Assembly: GCF_000014805.1 (NCBI RefSeq)
Contig: NC_008570.1
Location: 2,051,001-2,115,000 of the forward strand
DNA: 64,000 bases
Direction: 5' to 3'
Origin: Aeromonas hydrophila subsp. hydrophila ATCC 7966
GTDB taxonomy: Bacteria > Pseudomonadota > Gammaproteobacteria > Enterobacterales > Aeromonadaceae
Both the position numbers and the translations under genes were made by a program. Below are positions 1-8,331 of this stretch, one piece after another; positions within the stretch are counted from its first letter, which is position 1; every line of letters starts with the position of its first letter. The notes beneath the pieces were generated by a model. It saw nothing but the letters and a program-made list of their open reading frames with translations, ran no database searches and was not told the DNA's origin.

Positions 1-1596
1 CCGATAGGCCTGGTTGAAGACGGTGCCGCCAAAGGGCATCAGGGAGAGCCCCTCGATGTCGCTGCGGCTGACCTGGGTGCGCAGGGCATGGGCCAGCGGA
101 ATGAGCGGCATCTGCTCGTTGAGCAGGGTCTGGGCGTAGTAGTAGTTGCGCAGCCTGAATGCCAGCTGGGGCGTGGTCACCGCATCGTCCAGCAGTTGAT
201 CAAACGCCGGGCTGCACCAGCGGCTGTAGTTGTTGCCGCGCTCGACGGCGGCGCAGCTCAGCAGCTGGCGAAAGAAGTTGTCCGGGTCGGCGTTGTCGGC
301 AATCCAGCCGCTGAGCAGGCTGTCGTACTGGCCCTGGGCGAGACGGGCCTCGATGACCGGCCACTCCTGCTGCACGATTTTGAGCTTGATGCCGACCTTG
401 GCCAGATCGCTTCGCATCAGCTGGGCTGTTTTGAGGGCATCCGGGTTGTAGGCACGCGAGCCCGGCTGCACCAGCACCTGCATCTCGAACCCTTGCTCCA
501 GTCCTGCCTCCTTGAGCAGCTGGCGCGCCCGCTTGAGGTCCGGCTGGCGCATCGGCAGGGAGGGGTTGTAACCCCAGGAGAGCGGCGGCAGCAGGCTGTT
601 GGCGGGCTGGCCCGTCTCGAAATAGACCGCCTGCAGCAAGTTGTCGATGTTGATGGCGCTGGCGATGGCCTGGCGCACCTGCACCTTGTTGAACGGCGCC
701 TTGCGGGTATTGAGGGCGAGGAAGGCTACGTTCATGCCGGACTGCACCGCCAGGCTGAGGTCGGGATCCTGGTCGATCACCGACAGCTGGCTGGCGGAGG
801 GGGTACTCATCACGTCGCACTCGCCGGTCAGCAGCTTGGCCAGCCGCTTGGACGATTTGGGGGTGATGTCGTAGATGAGCTGCTCAATCTTGGCCTCGCC
901 GCCCCAGTAACCGGGGTGGCGCAGGTAGCGCACGTATTCGTTGTGGCGATATTCCTTGAAGCTGAACGGCCCGGTGCCCACCGGGCGGCTGTCGATGAGC
1001 CCCGGGGTGCCGGCCTTTTGCAGCTGCCCGGCATACTCGGCGGAGAGCACGATGGCGTAGTCGCTGGCCAGGGTGGCGAGGAAGGAGGCATCCGGCCGGT
1101 TCAGCTCGAATACCACCTGATCCGTGCCCTTCTTGTAGACCCGCTTGATCAGCTGATCCAGCCCCAGGCTGTAGAAGTAGGGGTATTCACCGCCGGAGAC
1201 GTCGTGATAGGGGTGCTGCTTGTCGAGCAGCCGCCGCCAGGTGAACACCACGTCATCGGCGTTGAGGGGGCGCGAGGGGTTGAACCAGGGCGTGTGGTGA
1301 AAGGTGACTCCCTTGCGCAGGGTCAGGGTATAGAAGAGGCCGTCTTCGCTGGTGCTCCAGCGGGTGGCGAGCCCTCCCTCCAGCGCCAGGGTGTTGGGGT
1401 TCACCTCCAGCAGTCGGTCGTAGAGCGGGCGCGAGCTGGCATCCAGGGTCACCCCGGAATTGGAGACCTGGGGATTGAAGGTCTGGGGCGAGCCTTCGGC
1501 ACAATAGATGAGTCCCGTCCTGGACGCGTCGTCTTGTTTCTGACAACCGGTGAGCAGCACCAGCACTCCAAGCAGCAAGGGTTTGAGCATTCTCAT
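1..1596 (-). CDS. sapA: SapA-type peptide ABC transporter substrate-binding lipoprotein (3' end cut by window edge)
   Basis: The reading frame is open from the ATG at 1596 down to base 1, giving 532 codons without a stop, so the C-terminus lies outside the window. The N-terminus is hydrophobic and ends in a lipobox (LLTGC, Cys18), predicting a lipid-anchored periplasmic protein. The rest reads as an SBP_bac_5 solute-binding protein (motifs such as PLYDRLLEVNP and VGTGPF). SapA binds peptides, including antimicrobial peptides, and passes them to the SapBCDF importer. A second in-frame ATG lies two codons downstream at 1590. The gene follows pspF on the same strand, an arrangement known from related bacteria. 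SapA versus another oligopeptide-binding paralogue rests on overall resemblance and this position. Confidence 0.85.
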   Translation of the reverse strand, partial: MRMLKPLLLGVLVLLTGCQKQDDASRTGLIYCAEGSPQTFNPQVSNSGVTLDASSRPLYDRLLEVNPNTLALEGGLATRWSTSEDGLFYTLTLRKGVTFHHTPWFNPSRPLNADDVVFTWRRLLDKQHPYHDVSGGEYPYFYSLGLDQLIKRVYKKGTDQVVFELNRPDASFLATLASDYAIVLSAEYAGQLQKAGTPGLIDSRPVGTGPFSFKEYRHNEYVRYLRHPGYWGGEAKIEQLIYDITPKSSKRLAKLLTGECDVMSTPSASQLSVIDQDPDLSLAVQSGMNVAFLALNTRKAPFNKVQVRQAIASAINIDNLLQAVYFETGQPANSLLPPLSWGYNPSLPMRQPDLKRARQLLKEAGLEQGFEMQVLVQPGSRAYNPDALKTAQLMRSDLAKVGIKLKIVQQEWPVIEARLAQGQYDSLLSGWIADNADPDNFFRQLLSCAAVERGNNYSRWCSPAFDQLLDDAVTTPQLAFRLRNYYYAQTLLNEQMPLIPLAHALRTQVSRSDIEGLSLMPFGGTVFNQAYR

Positions 1597-1621
1597 TGTC
1601 GAACCATGTTTTTATACGAAG

Positions 1622-1643
1622 TTGCCGGCGACGGGGCCGGCAA
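1622..1643. other. Inverted repeat between pspF and sapA
   Basis: Eight-base arms TTGCCGGC / GCCGGCAA face each other across six bases in the short pspF-sapA gap. On the minus strand no T-run follows, so it may be an attenuator or mRNA structure rather than a terminator. Confidence 0.3.
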
Positions 1644-1680
1644 GGGGTGGGTGCCGCTCTGGGGCAGGCTGCCCGGGTGA

Positions 1681-2715
1681 TTAATCCGCATCGTTGTCAC
1701 TGTCCAGCAGCTGGTATTTGCGCAGCATGCCGCGGAACTGGTGATAGCTCAGGGCCAGCAGTTGGGCGGCTTTGCGCTGATTATACTGGGATTGCTGCAG
1801 TGCTTGCTTGAGTAAATTAATCTCGTAGCCCGCCACCGCCTGTTTGAGATCCAGCGGCAGGGCGGGGGAGTCCGGTGTCACCGCCGGCGTCTGCTCCAGC
1901 TGGACGGTGGTCGCGACCGCCGCCTGGGCCCGGGGACGCCAGGGGGAATCGAACGGGTTGAGCACCAGCTCGGCCAGCGGCAACTGGGGGTTGCCCTGGC
2001 GGTAGATGCTGCGCTCCACCACGTTTTTCAGCTCCCGCACGTTGCCGGGCCAGGGGTAATCCAGCAGCAACTGGGTCGCCTTGCGCGAGAAACCGGCAAA
2101 CAGCGGATAGCCGAGCTCCCGGGTCATGCCGTGGGCGAAGTGCTCCGCCAGCATCAGAATATCTTCGCGCCGCTCCCGCAGCGGGGGCAGGGTGATGACG
2201 TCGAAGGCGAGCCGGTCCAGCAGGTCGTGGCGAAACTGCCCCTTGTCGGCCAGCGCCGGCAGATCCTCGTTGGTGGCGCACACCAGTCGCACATCCACCT
2301 TGAGGGCCTTGGCGCCGCCCACCCGCTCGAATTCGCCGTACTCGATCACCCGCAGCAGTTTTTCCTGCACCCGCGCGCTGGTGGTGGCCAGTTCGTCGAG
2401 AAACAGGGTGCCGCCGTCGGCCCGCTCGAAGCGGCCCTGGTGGCGTTTGGCGGCGCCGGTGAAGGAGCCCGCCTCGTGGCCGAACAGCTCGGTCTCCAGC
2501 AGACTCTCGCTCAAGGTGGCGCAGTTGACGGTGACAAAGCTTTGATCCCAGCGCGCCGAGAGATAATGTAGGCGGTGGGCGATGAGCTCCTTGCCGGTCC
2601 CCCGTTCGCCGATGATCAGCACTGGCTTGCGCAGCGGCGCCAGGCGGGAGGCCTGCTCAATGATCTCGAGAAATGCGTTGGATTCTCCCAACAGGCTTTC
2701 CGTGGCCGTGGTCAT
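1681..2715 (-). CDS. pspF: PspF, sigma-54-dependent activator of the phage shock operon
   Basis: This is a single AAA+ enhancer-binding protein with no N-terminal receiver domain, the PspF architecture. It activates sigma-54 polymerase at pspA and is held in check by PspA. Visible are Walker A GERGTGKE (residues 36-43), the sigma-54 contact loop (83-88), Walker B GGTLFLDEL (101-109), and a C-terminal Fis-type helix-turn-helix (NQRKAAQLLALSYHQF). The loop reads GSFTGA, not the usual GAFTGA. I chose the ATG at 2715 because a GGGG ribosome site sits six bases upstream of it. An ATG at 2721 directly abuts that site, and the frame stays open to 2757. The 344 aa length is slightly longer than the enteric protein because of a linker before the HTH. 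It is divergent from pspA. Confidence 0.93.
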   Translation of the reverse strand: MTTATESLLGESNAFLEIIEQASRLAPLRKPVLIIGERGTGKELIAHRLHYLSARWDQSFVTVNCATLSESLLETELFGHEAGSFTGAAKRHQGRFERADGGTLFLDELATTSARVQEKLLRVIEYGEFERVGGAKALKVDVRLVCATNEDLPALADKGQFRHDLLDRLAFDVITLPPLRERREDILMLAEHFAHGMTRELGYPLFAGFSRKATQLLLDYPWPGNVRELKNVVERSIYRQGNPQLPLAELVLNPFDSPWRPRAQAAVATTVQLEQTPAVTPDSPALPLDLKQAVAGYEINLLKQALQQSQYNQRKAAQLLALSYHQFRGMLRKYQLLDSDNDAD

Positions 2716-2848
2716 AGTCATCCCCGTGAATCGTTGAAAGCTGGTCAATCTTACCAAAAGTTGGTGATTCTAATCATTACTTGTGTGGTGCATCTTGAAA
2801 CTCGACTTATCTGCCCATATAAATCAACAAGTTAAATTCTGTTCCAGA

Positions 2849-2864
2849 TTGGCACACAAGTTGC
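2849..2864 (+). promoter_or_regulatory. Sigma-54 (-24/-12) promoter of pspABC
   Basis: The sequence TTGGCAC-N5-TTGC gives GG and GC dinucleotides at the spacing required for RpoN promoters, 47 bases before the pspA start. Transcription should begin near 2876. The 130 bases upstream, towards pspF, are AT-rich and are the expected place for PspF enhancer sites, which I could not delimit. Confidence 0.85.
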
Positions 2865-2910
2865 CATTGTCAATGGAGAAACAACGTATGCCAACCACAG
2901 GAGTACAATC

Positions 2911-3591
2911 ATGAGTATTTTTTCCCGCCTGGCCGACATCATCAATTCCAACCTGACGGCCCTGCTCGACAAGGCAGAAGATCCCCAGAAAATGGTGCGC
3001 CTGATCATCCAGGAGATGGAAGACGAGCTGGTGAAGGAGCGCTCCAATCTGGCCCGCTTCCTCGCCAACCAGAAAGAGATCGGCCGCCAGGTCAGCCGCC
3101 ATCAGGAGCGGGTTGCCGAGTGGCAGGGCAAGGCCGAGCTGGCCCTGAGCAAGGGACGGGAAGACTTGGCCCGCGCGGCGCTTATCGAGAAGAAGAAGCA
3201 GGCCGAGCTGGCCGACGGCCTCGAGCGCGAGCAGCAGGCGGTGGACAGCGGCATCGCCAAGCTGGGGGAAGAGATCCGTCAGCTGGAAGCCAAGCTGGAA
3301 GACGCCCGTGCCCGCCAGAAGGCGATGGCCATTCGCAGCGAAGCGGCCAGCAGCCGTCTCAACGTGCAGAGCCAGGTCGCCCGTGGCGACAGCCAGGCGG
3401 TGGTGAGCAAGTTCGAGCGCATGGAGCGCCGCATTGACGAGATGGAGGCCCGCGCCGATCTGGGACAGTCCGACAAGGCGCTGGCCCAGCAGTTTGCCGA
3501 ACTGGAAGCCGACGATCAGATAAGCAAAGAGCTCGAGGCCATGCGCCAGAAGCTGGGCCAAGGCGATACCACGCCAAAACAGGGAGAGTAA
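2911..3591 (+). CDS. pspA: PspA, phage shock protein A
   Basis: PspA (PspA/IM30/Vipp1 family) is a peripheral inner-membrane protein. It inhibits PspF and, under membrane stress, assembles on the membrane to limit proton leakage. The 226 aa sequence starts with the amphipathic helix typical of the family (MSIFSRLADIINSNLTALLD). Long charged coiled coils follow, including KMVRLIIQEMEDELV and an E/K/Q-rich middle. The ATG at 2911 is preceded by an AGGAG ribosome site. It is the first gene of pspABC, behind a sigma-54 promoter and divergent from its regulator. Confidence 0.96.
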   Translation: MSIFSRLADIINSNLTALLDKAEDPQKMVRLIIQEMEDELVKERSNLARFLANQKEIGRQVSRHQERVAEWQGKAELALSKGREDLARAALIEKKKQAELADGLEREQQAVDSGIAKLGEEIRQLEAKLEDARARQKAMAIRSEAASSRLNVQSQVARGDSQAVVSKFERMERRIDEMEARADLGQSDKALAQQFAELEADDQISKELEAMRQKLGQGDTTPKQGE

Positions 3592-3594
3592 CAG

Positions 3595-3831
3595 ATGGAA
3601 GATCTGCTGGGTGTATTGATGGTTCCCATGGTGGTCTTCATGGTGGTGGTGGCCCCCATCTGGCTGGTGCTGCACTACCGCGCCAAGGGACGCATTGGCG
3701 CCGGTCTTGCCGATGGCGAGCGTGAACAGCTGCAGGGGCTGCTGGTGCGTGCCGAGAAGATGCAGGAGCGGGTGGGCGCGCTTGAATCGATTCTGGATGC
3801 CGAGGTTCCTGGTTGGAGAAACAAGGTATGA
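3595..3831 (+). CDS. pspB: PspB, inner-membrane component of the phage shock response
   Basis: PspB works with PspC to sense membrane stress and draw PspA away from PspF. The 78 aa product has one N-terminal transmembrane segment (about residues 5-25) followed by a cytoplasmic coiled coil with a leucine repeat, the standard PspB layout. It starts three bases after pspA ends. Its last codons read LESILDAEVPGWRNKV, and the stop overlaps an ATG as GTATGA. The same tail occurs again 110 bases downstream (see the repeat at 3873-3941), so the normal direct coupling to pspC has been displaced. Confidence 0.94.
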   Translation: MEDLLGVLMVPMVVFMVVVAPIWLVLHYRAKGRIGAGLADGEREQLQGLLVRAEKMQERVGALESILDAEVPGWRNKV

Positions 3832-3872
3832 CGGTTTTCAATGAGAGATGTCATGACCGTTGTGGAAAGCCG

Positions 3873-3941
3873 GAGCTGGTCGGCACCGTATTGGAGTCGA
3901 TTCTGGATGCGGAAGTGCCGGGCTGGAGGAACAAGGTATGA
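3873..3941 (+). repeat. Second, diverged copy of the pspB 3' end
   Basis: Positions 3873-3941 repeat the end of pspB (3766-3831). The last 16 amino acids are identical, but the codons differ at about nine bases, all of them synonymous. Upstream the match extends over E-x-V-G, with one extra codon. The copy lies in frame in a 37-codon ORF that begins at the ATG overlapping the pspB stop (3828) and ends at 3941, overlapping the pspC start as GTATGA. Synonymous-only differences show that both copies come from genes under protein-level selection, so this is not a recent local duplication. Confidence 0.9.
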
Positions 3942-4342
3942 GCAGCATCAGTCGTGAAGGGCGCAACCTCTATCGTGACCCCCAGCGCGGCAAGATAGCC
4001 GGGGTCTGTGCCGGTCTGGCAGAGTACTTCGGGGTGGAGACCTGGATCGTGCGGCTGCTTGCCATCAGCGGCCTCATCTTCGCCGGTTTCATCACCTTCA
4101 CCGCCTACGTGGCCGCCTGGTTTCTGCTCGACAAGAAGCCAGTCACCCTCTACGCCCAGGAGGATGCCGACTTTGCCGAGGTGCGGATGAAGGCGCGCAG
4201 CTGGCAGGCGGGCGTCACGCCTCATCAGGCCCTTGCCCGCATCGGCCAGGAGCTGGATGGGCTGGAGCCCAGATTGCAGCGCATCGAAAAGCTGGTGACC
4301 TCCAAGGAGTTCACCCTGCAGCGGGAGTTTCGCAACTTGTAA
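3938..4342 (+). CDS. pspC: PspC, phage shock inner-membrane sensor
   Basis: PspC acts with PspB as the membrane sensor that relieves PspA inhibition of PspF. The 134 aa protein has the N-terminal PspC domain (RNLYRDPQRGKIAGVCAGLAEYFG), a transmembrane stretch near residues 38-66, and a charged C-terminal helix. I start at the ATG at 3938, which overlaps the stop of the duplicated pspB tail. The frame stays open upstream, but that part is the repeat read in another frame. No pspD or pspE follows; the next gene is ycjX. Confidence 0.93.
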   Translation: MSSISREGRNLYRDPQRGKIAGVCAGLAEYFGVETWIVRLLAISGLIFAGFITFTAYVAAWFLLDKKPVTLYAQEDADFAEVRMKARSWQAGVTPHQALARIGQELDGLEPRLQRIEKLVTSKEFTLQREFRNL

Positions 4343-4473
4343 CCCTGAGCGGCGCGATGGCCCCGCCGGCGCGGGCCGGCCTTTGATGGCGGGCACCGCG
4401 CCAGAGGGCCATGGCGTGGGGGCGGCAGCGGCCATCCCCTTCGCTCTGGATGAACGGGAGAACAGGACAAGCC

Positions 4474-5880
4474 TTGATACTCAATAAACTGGAACAGCAG
4501 TTCAATCGCCTGCAGCACAAGGCGAACGACGTGGTCAACCGGGTACGGGATCGCCACATCCGGCTGGCAGTTACCGGCCTCTCTCGCAGCGGCAAGACGG
4601 CCTTCATCACGGCGCTGGTCAACCAGCTGGAACACGCGGCCATCGACGGCCGCCTGCCCCTGTGGGATGCCCTGCGCCAGGGGCGCATCCTCGGTGCCCG
4701 CCGGGTGCCCCAGCAAAATGCCCACATTCCCACCTTTGCCTACGAACGCGGCCTCGATGCCCTGTTTGGCGATCCGCCGGCCTGGCCCGAGCCGACCCGC
4801 GGGGTGGCCGAGGTGCGCCTCGAAATTCGTTATCGCACCCGTCACCCACTGCGCAAGCATCTGGGCGAGATCTCTACCCTCTACGTGGATCTGGTGGACT
4901 ACCCCGGGGAGTGGCTGCTCGACTTGCCGCTGCTGGAGATGAGCTACGAGCAGTGGAGCGAGCAGGTGCGCGAGCAGCTGCGCCGCCCCGAGCTGCAGGC
5001 CCTTACCGCCGGCTGGCTGGCGCCCGAGTGGCAGGCGGATCAGGGCTTCGAGGAGCGGCCGGTGGCCCAGCTGGCCGAGCGCTACACCGCCTACCTGCAT
5101 GCCTGCAAACAAGAGTTGGGATTGCACCTGATCCAGCCCGGTCGCTTCGTGTTGCCGGGGGAATATGCCGGTGCCCCCATGTTGCAGTTCGTGCCCTGGG
5201 TGTGGGACAAACCGGCCCAGGAGCCAGCCGAGGGCACCCTCTACGCCACCCTCAAGCAGCGCTTCGAGCAGTACAAGCAGCACCTGGTGCAGGGTTTTTA
5301 TGAGCAGCATTTTGCCGGTTTTGATCGCCAGATCGTGCTGGTGGATTGCCTGCAGCCCCTCAACGCCGGGGCGGCCAGCTTTGGCGACATGCAGCAGGCC
5401 ATTGCCCGCATCATGGAGAGCTTTGCCTACGGCAAGAGCAACTGGTGGCGGCGGCTCTTCTCGCCGCGCATCGACAAGCTGCTGTTCGTGGCGAGCAAGG
5501 CCGATCACGTCACCCCCGAACAGCACGGCCCCATGGTTTCCCTGCTGCAGCATCTGGTGCGCAGCGGCCGCGGCCAGGCCCGCTTTGAGGGGATTGCCAC
5601 CGAGTGTCTGGCGCTGGCCGCCATCAAGGCGACCGAGGTGGGCAAGGGGGTGGCCGATGGCCGCGAGTTCCCCGCCATCCGTGGCACCAGCCTGAGCGGT
5701 GAATCGCTGTTGCTGTTTCCGGGCGAGGTGCCGTCCCATATCCCCCCCGCCCAGTGGTGGAACAATCAGGGCTTTGATTTTCAGGCATTTCGCCCGCTGC
5801 CCATGAGCCCCCATCAGGCGCTGCCCCATATCCGGCTCGATGCGGCGCTGGAGTTTCTGCTCGGGGATCACCTCGAATAA
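4474..5880 (+). CDS. ycjX: YcjX-family P-loop protein
   Basis: YcjX (DUF463) is a GTPase-like protein of unresolved role that is co-conserved with the psp stress genes. The Walker A motif GLSRSGKT and the downstream VDLVDYPGEWLLDLPLLEM and FDRQIVLVDCLQPLN blocks are clear, and the C-terminus matches the family (LPHIRLDAALEFLLGD). I prefer the TTG at 4474, six bases after AGGA, which gives 468 aa close to the family length. An in-frame ATG at 4450 has no good ribosome site. It lies about 130 bases after pspC with no obvious terminator between, so co-transcription is likely. Confidence 0.9.
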   Translation: MILNKLEQQFNRLQHKANDVVNRVRDRHIRLAVTGLSRSGKTAFITALVNQLEHAAIDGRLPLWDALRQGRILGARRVPQQNAHIPTFAYERGLDALFGDPPAWPEPTRGVAEVRLEIRYRTRHPLRKHLGEISTLYVDLVDYPGEWLLDLPLLEMSYEQWSEQVREQLRRPELQALTAGWLAPEWQADQGFEERPVAQLAERYTAYLHACKQELGLHLIQPGRFVLPGEYAGAPMLQFVPWVWDKPAQEPAEGTLYATLKQRFEQYKQHLVQGFYEQHFAGFDRQIVLVDCLQPLNAGAASFGDMQQAIARIMESFAYGKSNWWRRLFSPRIDKLLFVASKADHVTPEQHGPMVSLLQHLVRSGRGQARFEGIATECLALAAIKATEVGKGVADGREFPAIRGTSLSGESLLLFPGEVPSHIPPAQWWNNQGFDFQAFRPLPMSPHQALPHIRLDAALEFLLGDHLE

Positions 5881-5946
5881 GCGGTGTGCGGCACGGGTTT
5901 GTTGCCTGCGCCGTACCCGGGAGACTGTTTTCAGGAGAACAAGGCG

Positions 5947-6972
5947 ATGAACGATCAGATAAAAGCGCGGCCACCGCTGCAGGGCAAGGTGATCCTGGAG
6001 CCCGCGTTGACGGCAGCCGAGAAGGAGCCGGCGCCGGCCCAGCGGCTGGAGGAGGCGAGCTTCGAGCGCCTCGATGAGCTGGAAGAACTCACCGAGGTGG
6101 AGAGCGTCCTCGTCATCAAGCCGCGTCGCCGTCATCGGCTGCTGGCCTGGGGGCTGGGAGCGGTCGGTGTGCTCTCCTTGGGCCAATATGGCGCCTTCCT
6201 TTACGATCAATTTCTCACCACCCCGCTCTGGGGCGGCGCCTGGCTGGCGGCCTCGGCGCTGGTGGCGGCGGGCACCGCCGGCGTGGTGGGGCGCGAGTGG
6301 CTGCGGCTGCGCACCCTCAAGCGGCGCCAGGATGTGCGCTCGCGGGCCGAAGATCTGCTGGCCCATCAGGGGGTCGGCCAGGGCCAGGCGTTCTGCGAAG
6401 GGCTGGCCGAGCGTAGCGGTGACAAGGGGCGCGAAGGGTATCAGACCTGGCTGGCCCAGCTCGACGAGAGCCACAGCGATCGGGAGGTGTTGACCCTCTA
6501 CAGCCAGCTGGTGCTCGGCGAGCGCGACAAGCTGGCGCAGGCGCGGGTGGCCAAGTGGTCGGGGGAGGCCGCCGTGCTGGTGGCCCTGAGCCCGCTCGCC
6601 ACCGTCGACATGATGCTGATGCTGTGGCGCAACCTGCGGATGATCGAGGACATCGCCGACGTCTATGCCATCGAGCTCGGCTACTGGAGCCGCATTCGCC
6701 TCATTCGTCAGGTGTTTCGCAATATGCTCTACGCCGGTGCCACCGAGCTGGTGACCGAGGTGGGGATGGACTTGCTGGGGGCCGAGCTCACCGCCAAGCT
6801 CTCCGCCCGCGCCGCCCAAGGGGTAGGGGCCGGACTGCTCACCGCCCGCCTCGGCCTGCGCACCATAGAGGCGTGCCGCCCGCTGCCCTGGTGCGCGGAC
6901 GAGAAACCCAGGCTCGGCGAGCTGCGCAAGCGGCTGATCGGTCAGCTGGCGGGCTATCTCAACAAGAGGTGA
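5947..6972 (+). CDS. ycjF: YcjF-family (DUF697) inner-membrane protein
   Basis: YcjF is the usual partner of YcjX; its biochemical role is unknown. The 341 aa product has a charged N-terminal region, two transmembrane segments around residues 62-106 (LLAWGLGAVGVLSLGQYGAF and WLAASALVAAGTAGVVG), and the C-terminal DUF697 helices containing ALSPLATVDMMLMLWRNLRM. The ATG at 5947 follows AGGAGAACAAGGCG. It is the last gene of the psp-ycj block, and a strong terminator follows. Confidence 0.92.
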   Translation: MNDQIKARPPLQGKVILEPALTAAEKEPAPAQRLEEASFERLDELEELTEVESVLVIKPRRRHRLLAWGLGAVGVLSLGQYGAFLYDQFLTTPLWGGAWLAASALVAAGTAGVVGREWLRLRTLKRRQDVRSRAEDLLAHQGVGQGQAFCEGLAERSGDKGREGYQTWLAQLDESHSDREVLTLYSQLVLGERDKLAQARVAKWSGEAAVLVALSPLATVDMMLMLWRNLRMIEDIADVYAIELGYWSRIRLIRQVFRNMLYAGATELVTEVGMDLLGAELTAKLSARAAQGVGAGLLTARLGLRTIEACRPLPWCADEKPRLGELRKRLIGQLAGYLNKR

Positions 6973-6998
6973 ACGGCAGGCCAGGGCTCGATTGTGGT

Positions 6999-7016
6999 TG
7001 TCACAAATTATTTACA
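6999..7016. promoter_or_regulatory. TyrR-box-like palindrome upstream of phhA
   Basis: TGTCAC-N6-TTTACA matches the TyrR consensus TGTAAA-N6-TTTACA at 10 of 12 arm positions. It sits 128 bases before the phhA start and just before the ycjF terminator. TyrR/PhhR control of phhAB is known from other bacteria, and tyrR lies 1.5 kb away. Because a terminator lies between this box and phhA, it could act only at a distance from a promoter located at 7057-7143. Confidence 0.5.
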
Positions 7017-7026
7017 ATTATCCGCC

Positions 7027-7056
7027 GCAGCCGACCCTTGGGTCGGCTGCTTTTTT
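7027..7056 (+). terminator. Rho-independent terminator after ycjF
   Basis: An 11-base perfect stem (GCAGCCGACCC / GGGTCGGCTGC) with a two-base loop is followed directly by six T residues. Confidence 0.92.
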
Positions 7057-7143
7057 GGGGGGCAAACCGTTACAGTGATCCCATCGCGCAATGGCGTCTG
7101 ACCGCCCGGATGGCGGGTCGCAACCCAGAGGATGGAGTCACCC

Positions 7144-7938
7144 ATGGCAAGTCTCTACACCGCCCACCAGCCGGATGAAGCGGGCACGATCCACTACTCG
7201 GACGAGGAGCACGGCACCTGGCAGATCCTGATCGCACGCCAGCTGGCGGCGCTCGAGGGCAAGGCCTGTGACGAGTACCAGGCCGGGTTGGCGCGGCTCG
7301 ACCTGCCCCGGGATCGGATCCCCCAGCTGGCCCAGATCAACGCCGTGTTGCAACCGGCCACCGGCTGGTCGGTGGCGGCGGTGCCGGCGCTCATCTCCTT
7401 TGATCGCTTCTTTGCCCTGCTGGCCAACCGCCAGTTTCCGGTGGCCACCTTCATTCGCCGCCGGGACGAGCTCGATTACCTGCAGGAGCCCGACATCTTT
7501 CACGAGATCTTCGGCCACTGCGCCATGCTGACCAACCCTGCCTTCGCCCACTTCACCCATGTCTACGGCCAGCTTGGCCTGCGGGCCGGCAAGGAGGAGC
7601 GGGTCTTTCTGGCACGGCTCTACTGGTTCACGGTGGAGTTTGGCCTGCTGGCCACGGCGGACGGGCTGCGCATCTATGGCGGCGGCATTCTCTCTTCCAT
7701 CGGCGAGACCGCCTATGCCCTTGGCGGCCAACCCGTGCTGCAACCCTTTGATCCCATCGAGGTGCTGCGCACCCCGTATCGCATCGACATCATGCAGCCC
7801 ACCTATTTCGTGCTGCCCGAGCTTGGCGAGCTCTATCGTCTGGCGGAGCAGGACATCATGGCCATGGTGGCCGAAGCGCGCCGTCTGGGGCTGCGTCCCC
7901 CCCGTTTTGCACCGGCTGGTGGCAAGCAGGCGAGCTGA
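7144..7938 (+). CDS. phhA: Phenylalanine-4-monooxygenase
   Basis: PhhA hydroxylates L-phenylalanine to L-tyrosine using non-haem iron, oxygen and tetrahydropterin. The 264 aa sequence has the bacterial hydroxylase core. It includes the iron-binding histidines in PDIFHEIFGHC, the downstream glutamate in YWFTVEFGL, and YGGGILSS. I start at the ATG at 7144, six bases after GGAG; an in-frame ATG at 7132 lacks a site. It is followed 54 bases later by phhB, which recycles the pterin cofactor. A TyrR-type box upstream suggests aromatic amino acid control. Confidence 0.95.
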   Translation: MASLYTAHQPDEAGTIHYSDEEHGTWQILIARQLAALEGKACDEYQAGLARLDLPRDRIPQLAQINAVLQPATGWSVAAVPALISFDRFFALLANRQFPVATFIRRRDELDYLQEPDIFHEIFGHCAMLTNPAFAHFTHVYGQLGLRAGKEERVFLARLYWFTVEFGLLATADGLRIYGGGILSSIGETAYALGGQPVLQPFDPIEVLRTPYRIDIMQPTYFVLPELGELYRLAEQDIMAMVAEARRLGLRPPRFAPAGGKQAS

Positions 7939-7992
7939 GTTGCCCGCCGGTGTTTGATTACCCCCTTTTCATCGATACACAAGGAGAGTCCC

Positions 7993-8331
7993 ATGTCCGA
8001 ACTGGCCAGCCAGCAGTGTGAAGCGTGCCGCGCCGATGCCCCCAAGGTGAGCGAGCAGGAGCTGAACGAACTGATGCGCCTCATCCCCGACTGGCAGCCG
8101 CTGGTGGTGAAAGGTGAGCTGCAGCTGCGGCGCGAATTCACCTTTCGCAACTTCAAGGAGGCGCTCGCCTTCACCAACCGGCTGGGTGAACTGGCGGAGG
8201 CGGAGTTTCATCATCCGGCAATCCTGACCGAATGGGGGAAGGTGACCGTCAGCTGGTGGACCCACAAAATTGGCGGTTTGCATCGCAATGACTTCATCAT
8301 GGCGGCACGCACGGATGAGCTGCTGAAGTGA
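7993..8331 (+). CDS. phhB: Pterin-4a-carbinolamine dehydratase
   Basis: PhhB dehydrates the 4a-hydroxytetrahydropterin released by PhhA, regenerating cofactor. The 112 aa product has the family core with the HHPAIL motif and the [23 protein letters not shown] block. The ATG at 7993 follows AAGGAG; the frame is open upstream to 7954 without a ribosome site. It pairs with phhA. A diverged second copy of its last 35 or so codons follows directly (8343-8452). Confidence 0.95.

Noticed and set aside
88..1680. 530-codon plus-strand open frame
   Set aside because: It is the antisense shadow of sapA; the minus-strand reading gives a lipoprotein with clear solute-binding motifs.
4225..6819. 864-codon open frame antisense to ycjX and ycjF
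   Set aside because: It mirrors two well-supported genes in GC-rich DNA, has low-complexity Gln/Gly/Leu composition and no recognisable domain or ribosome site.
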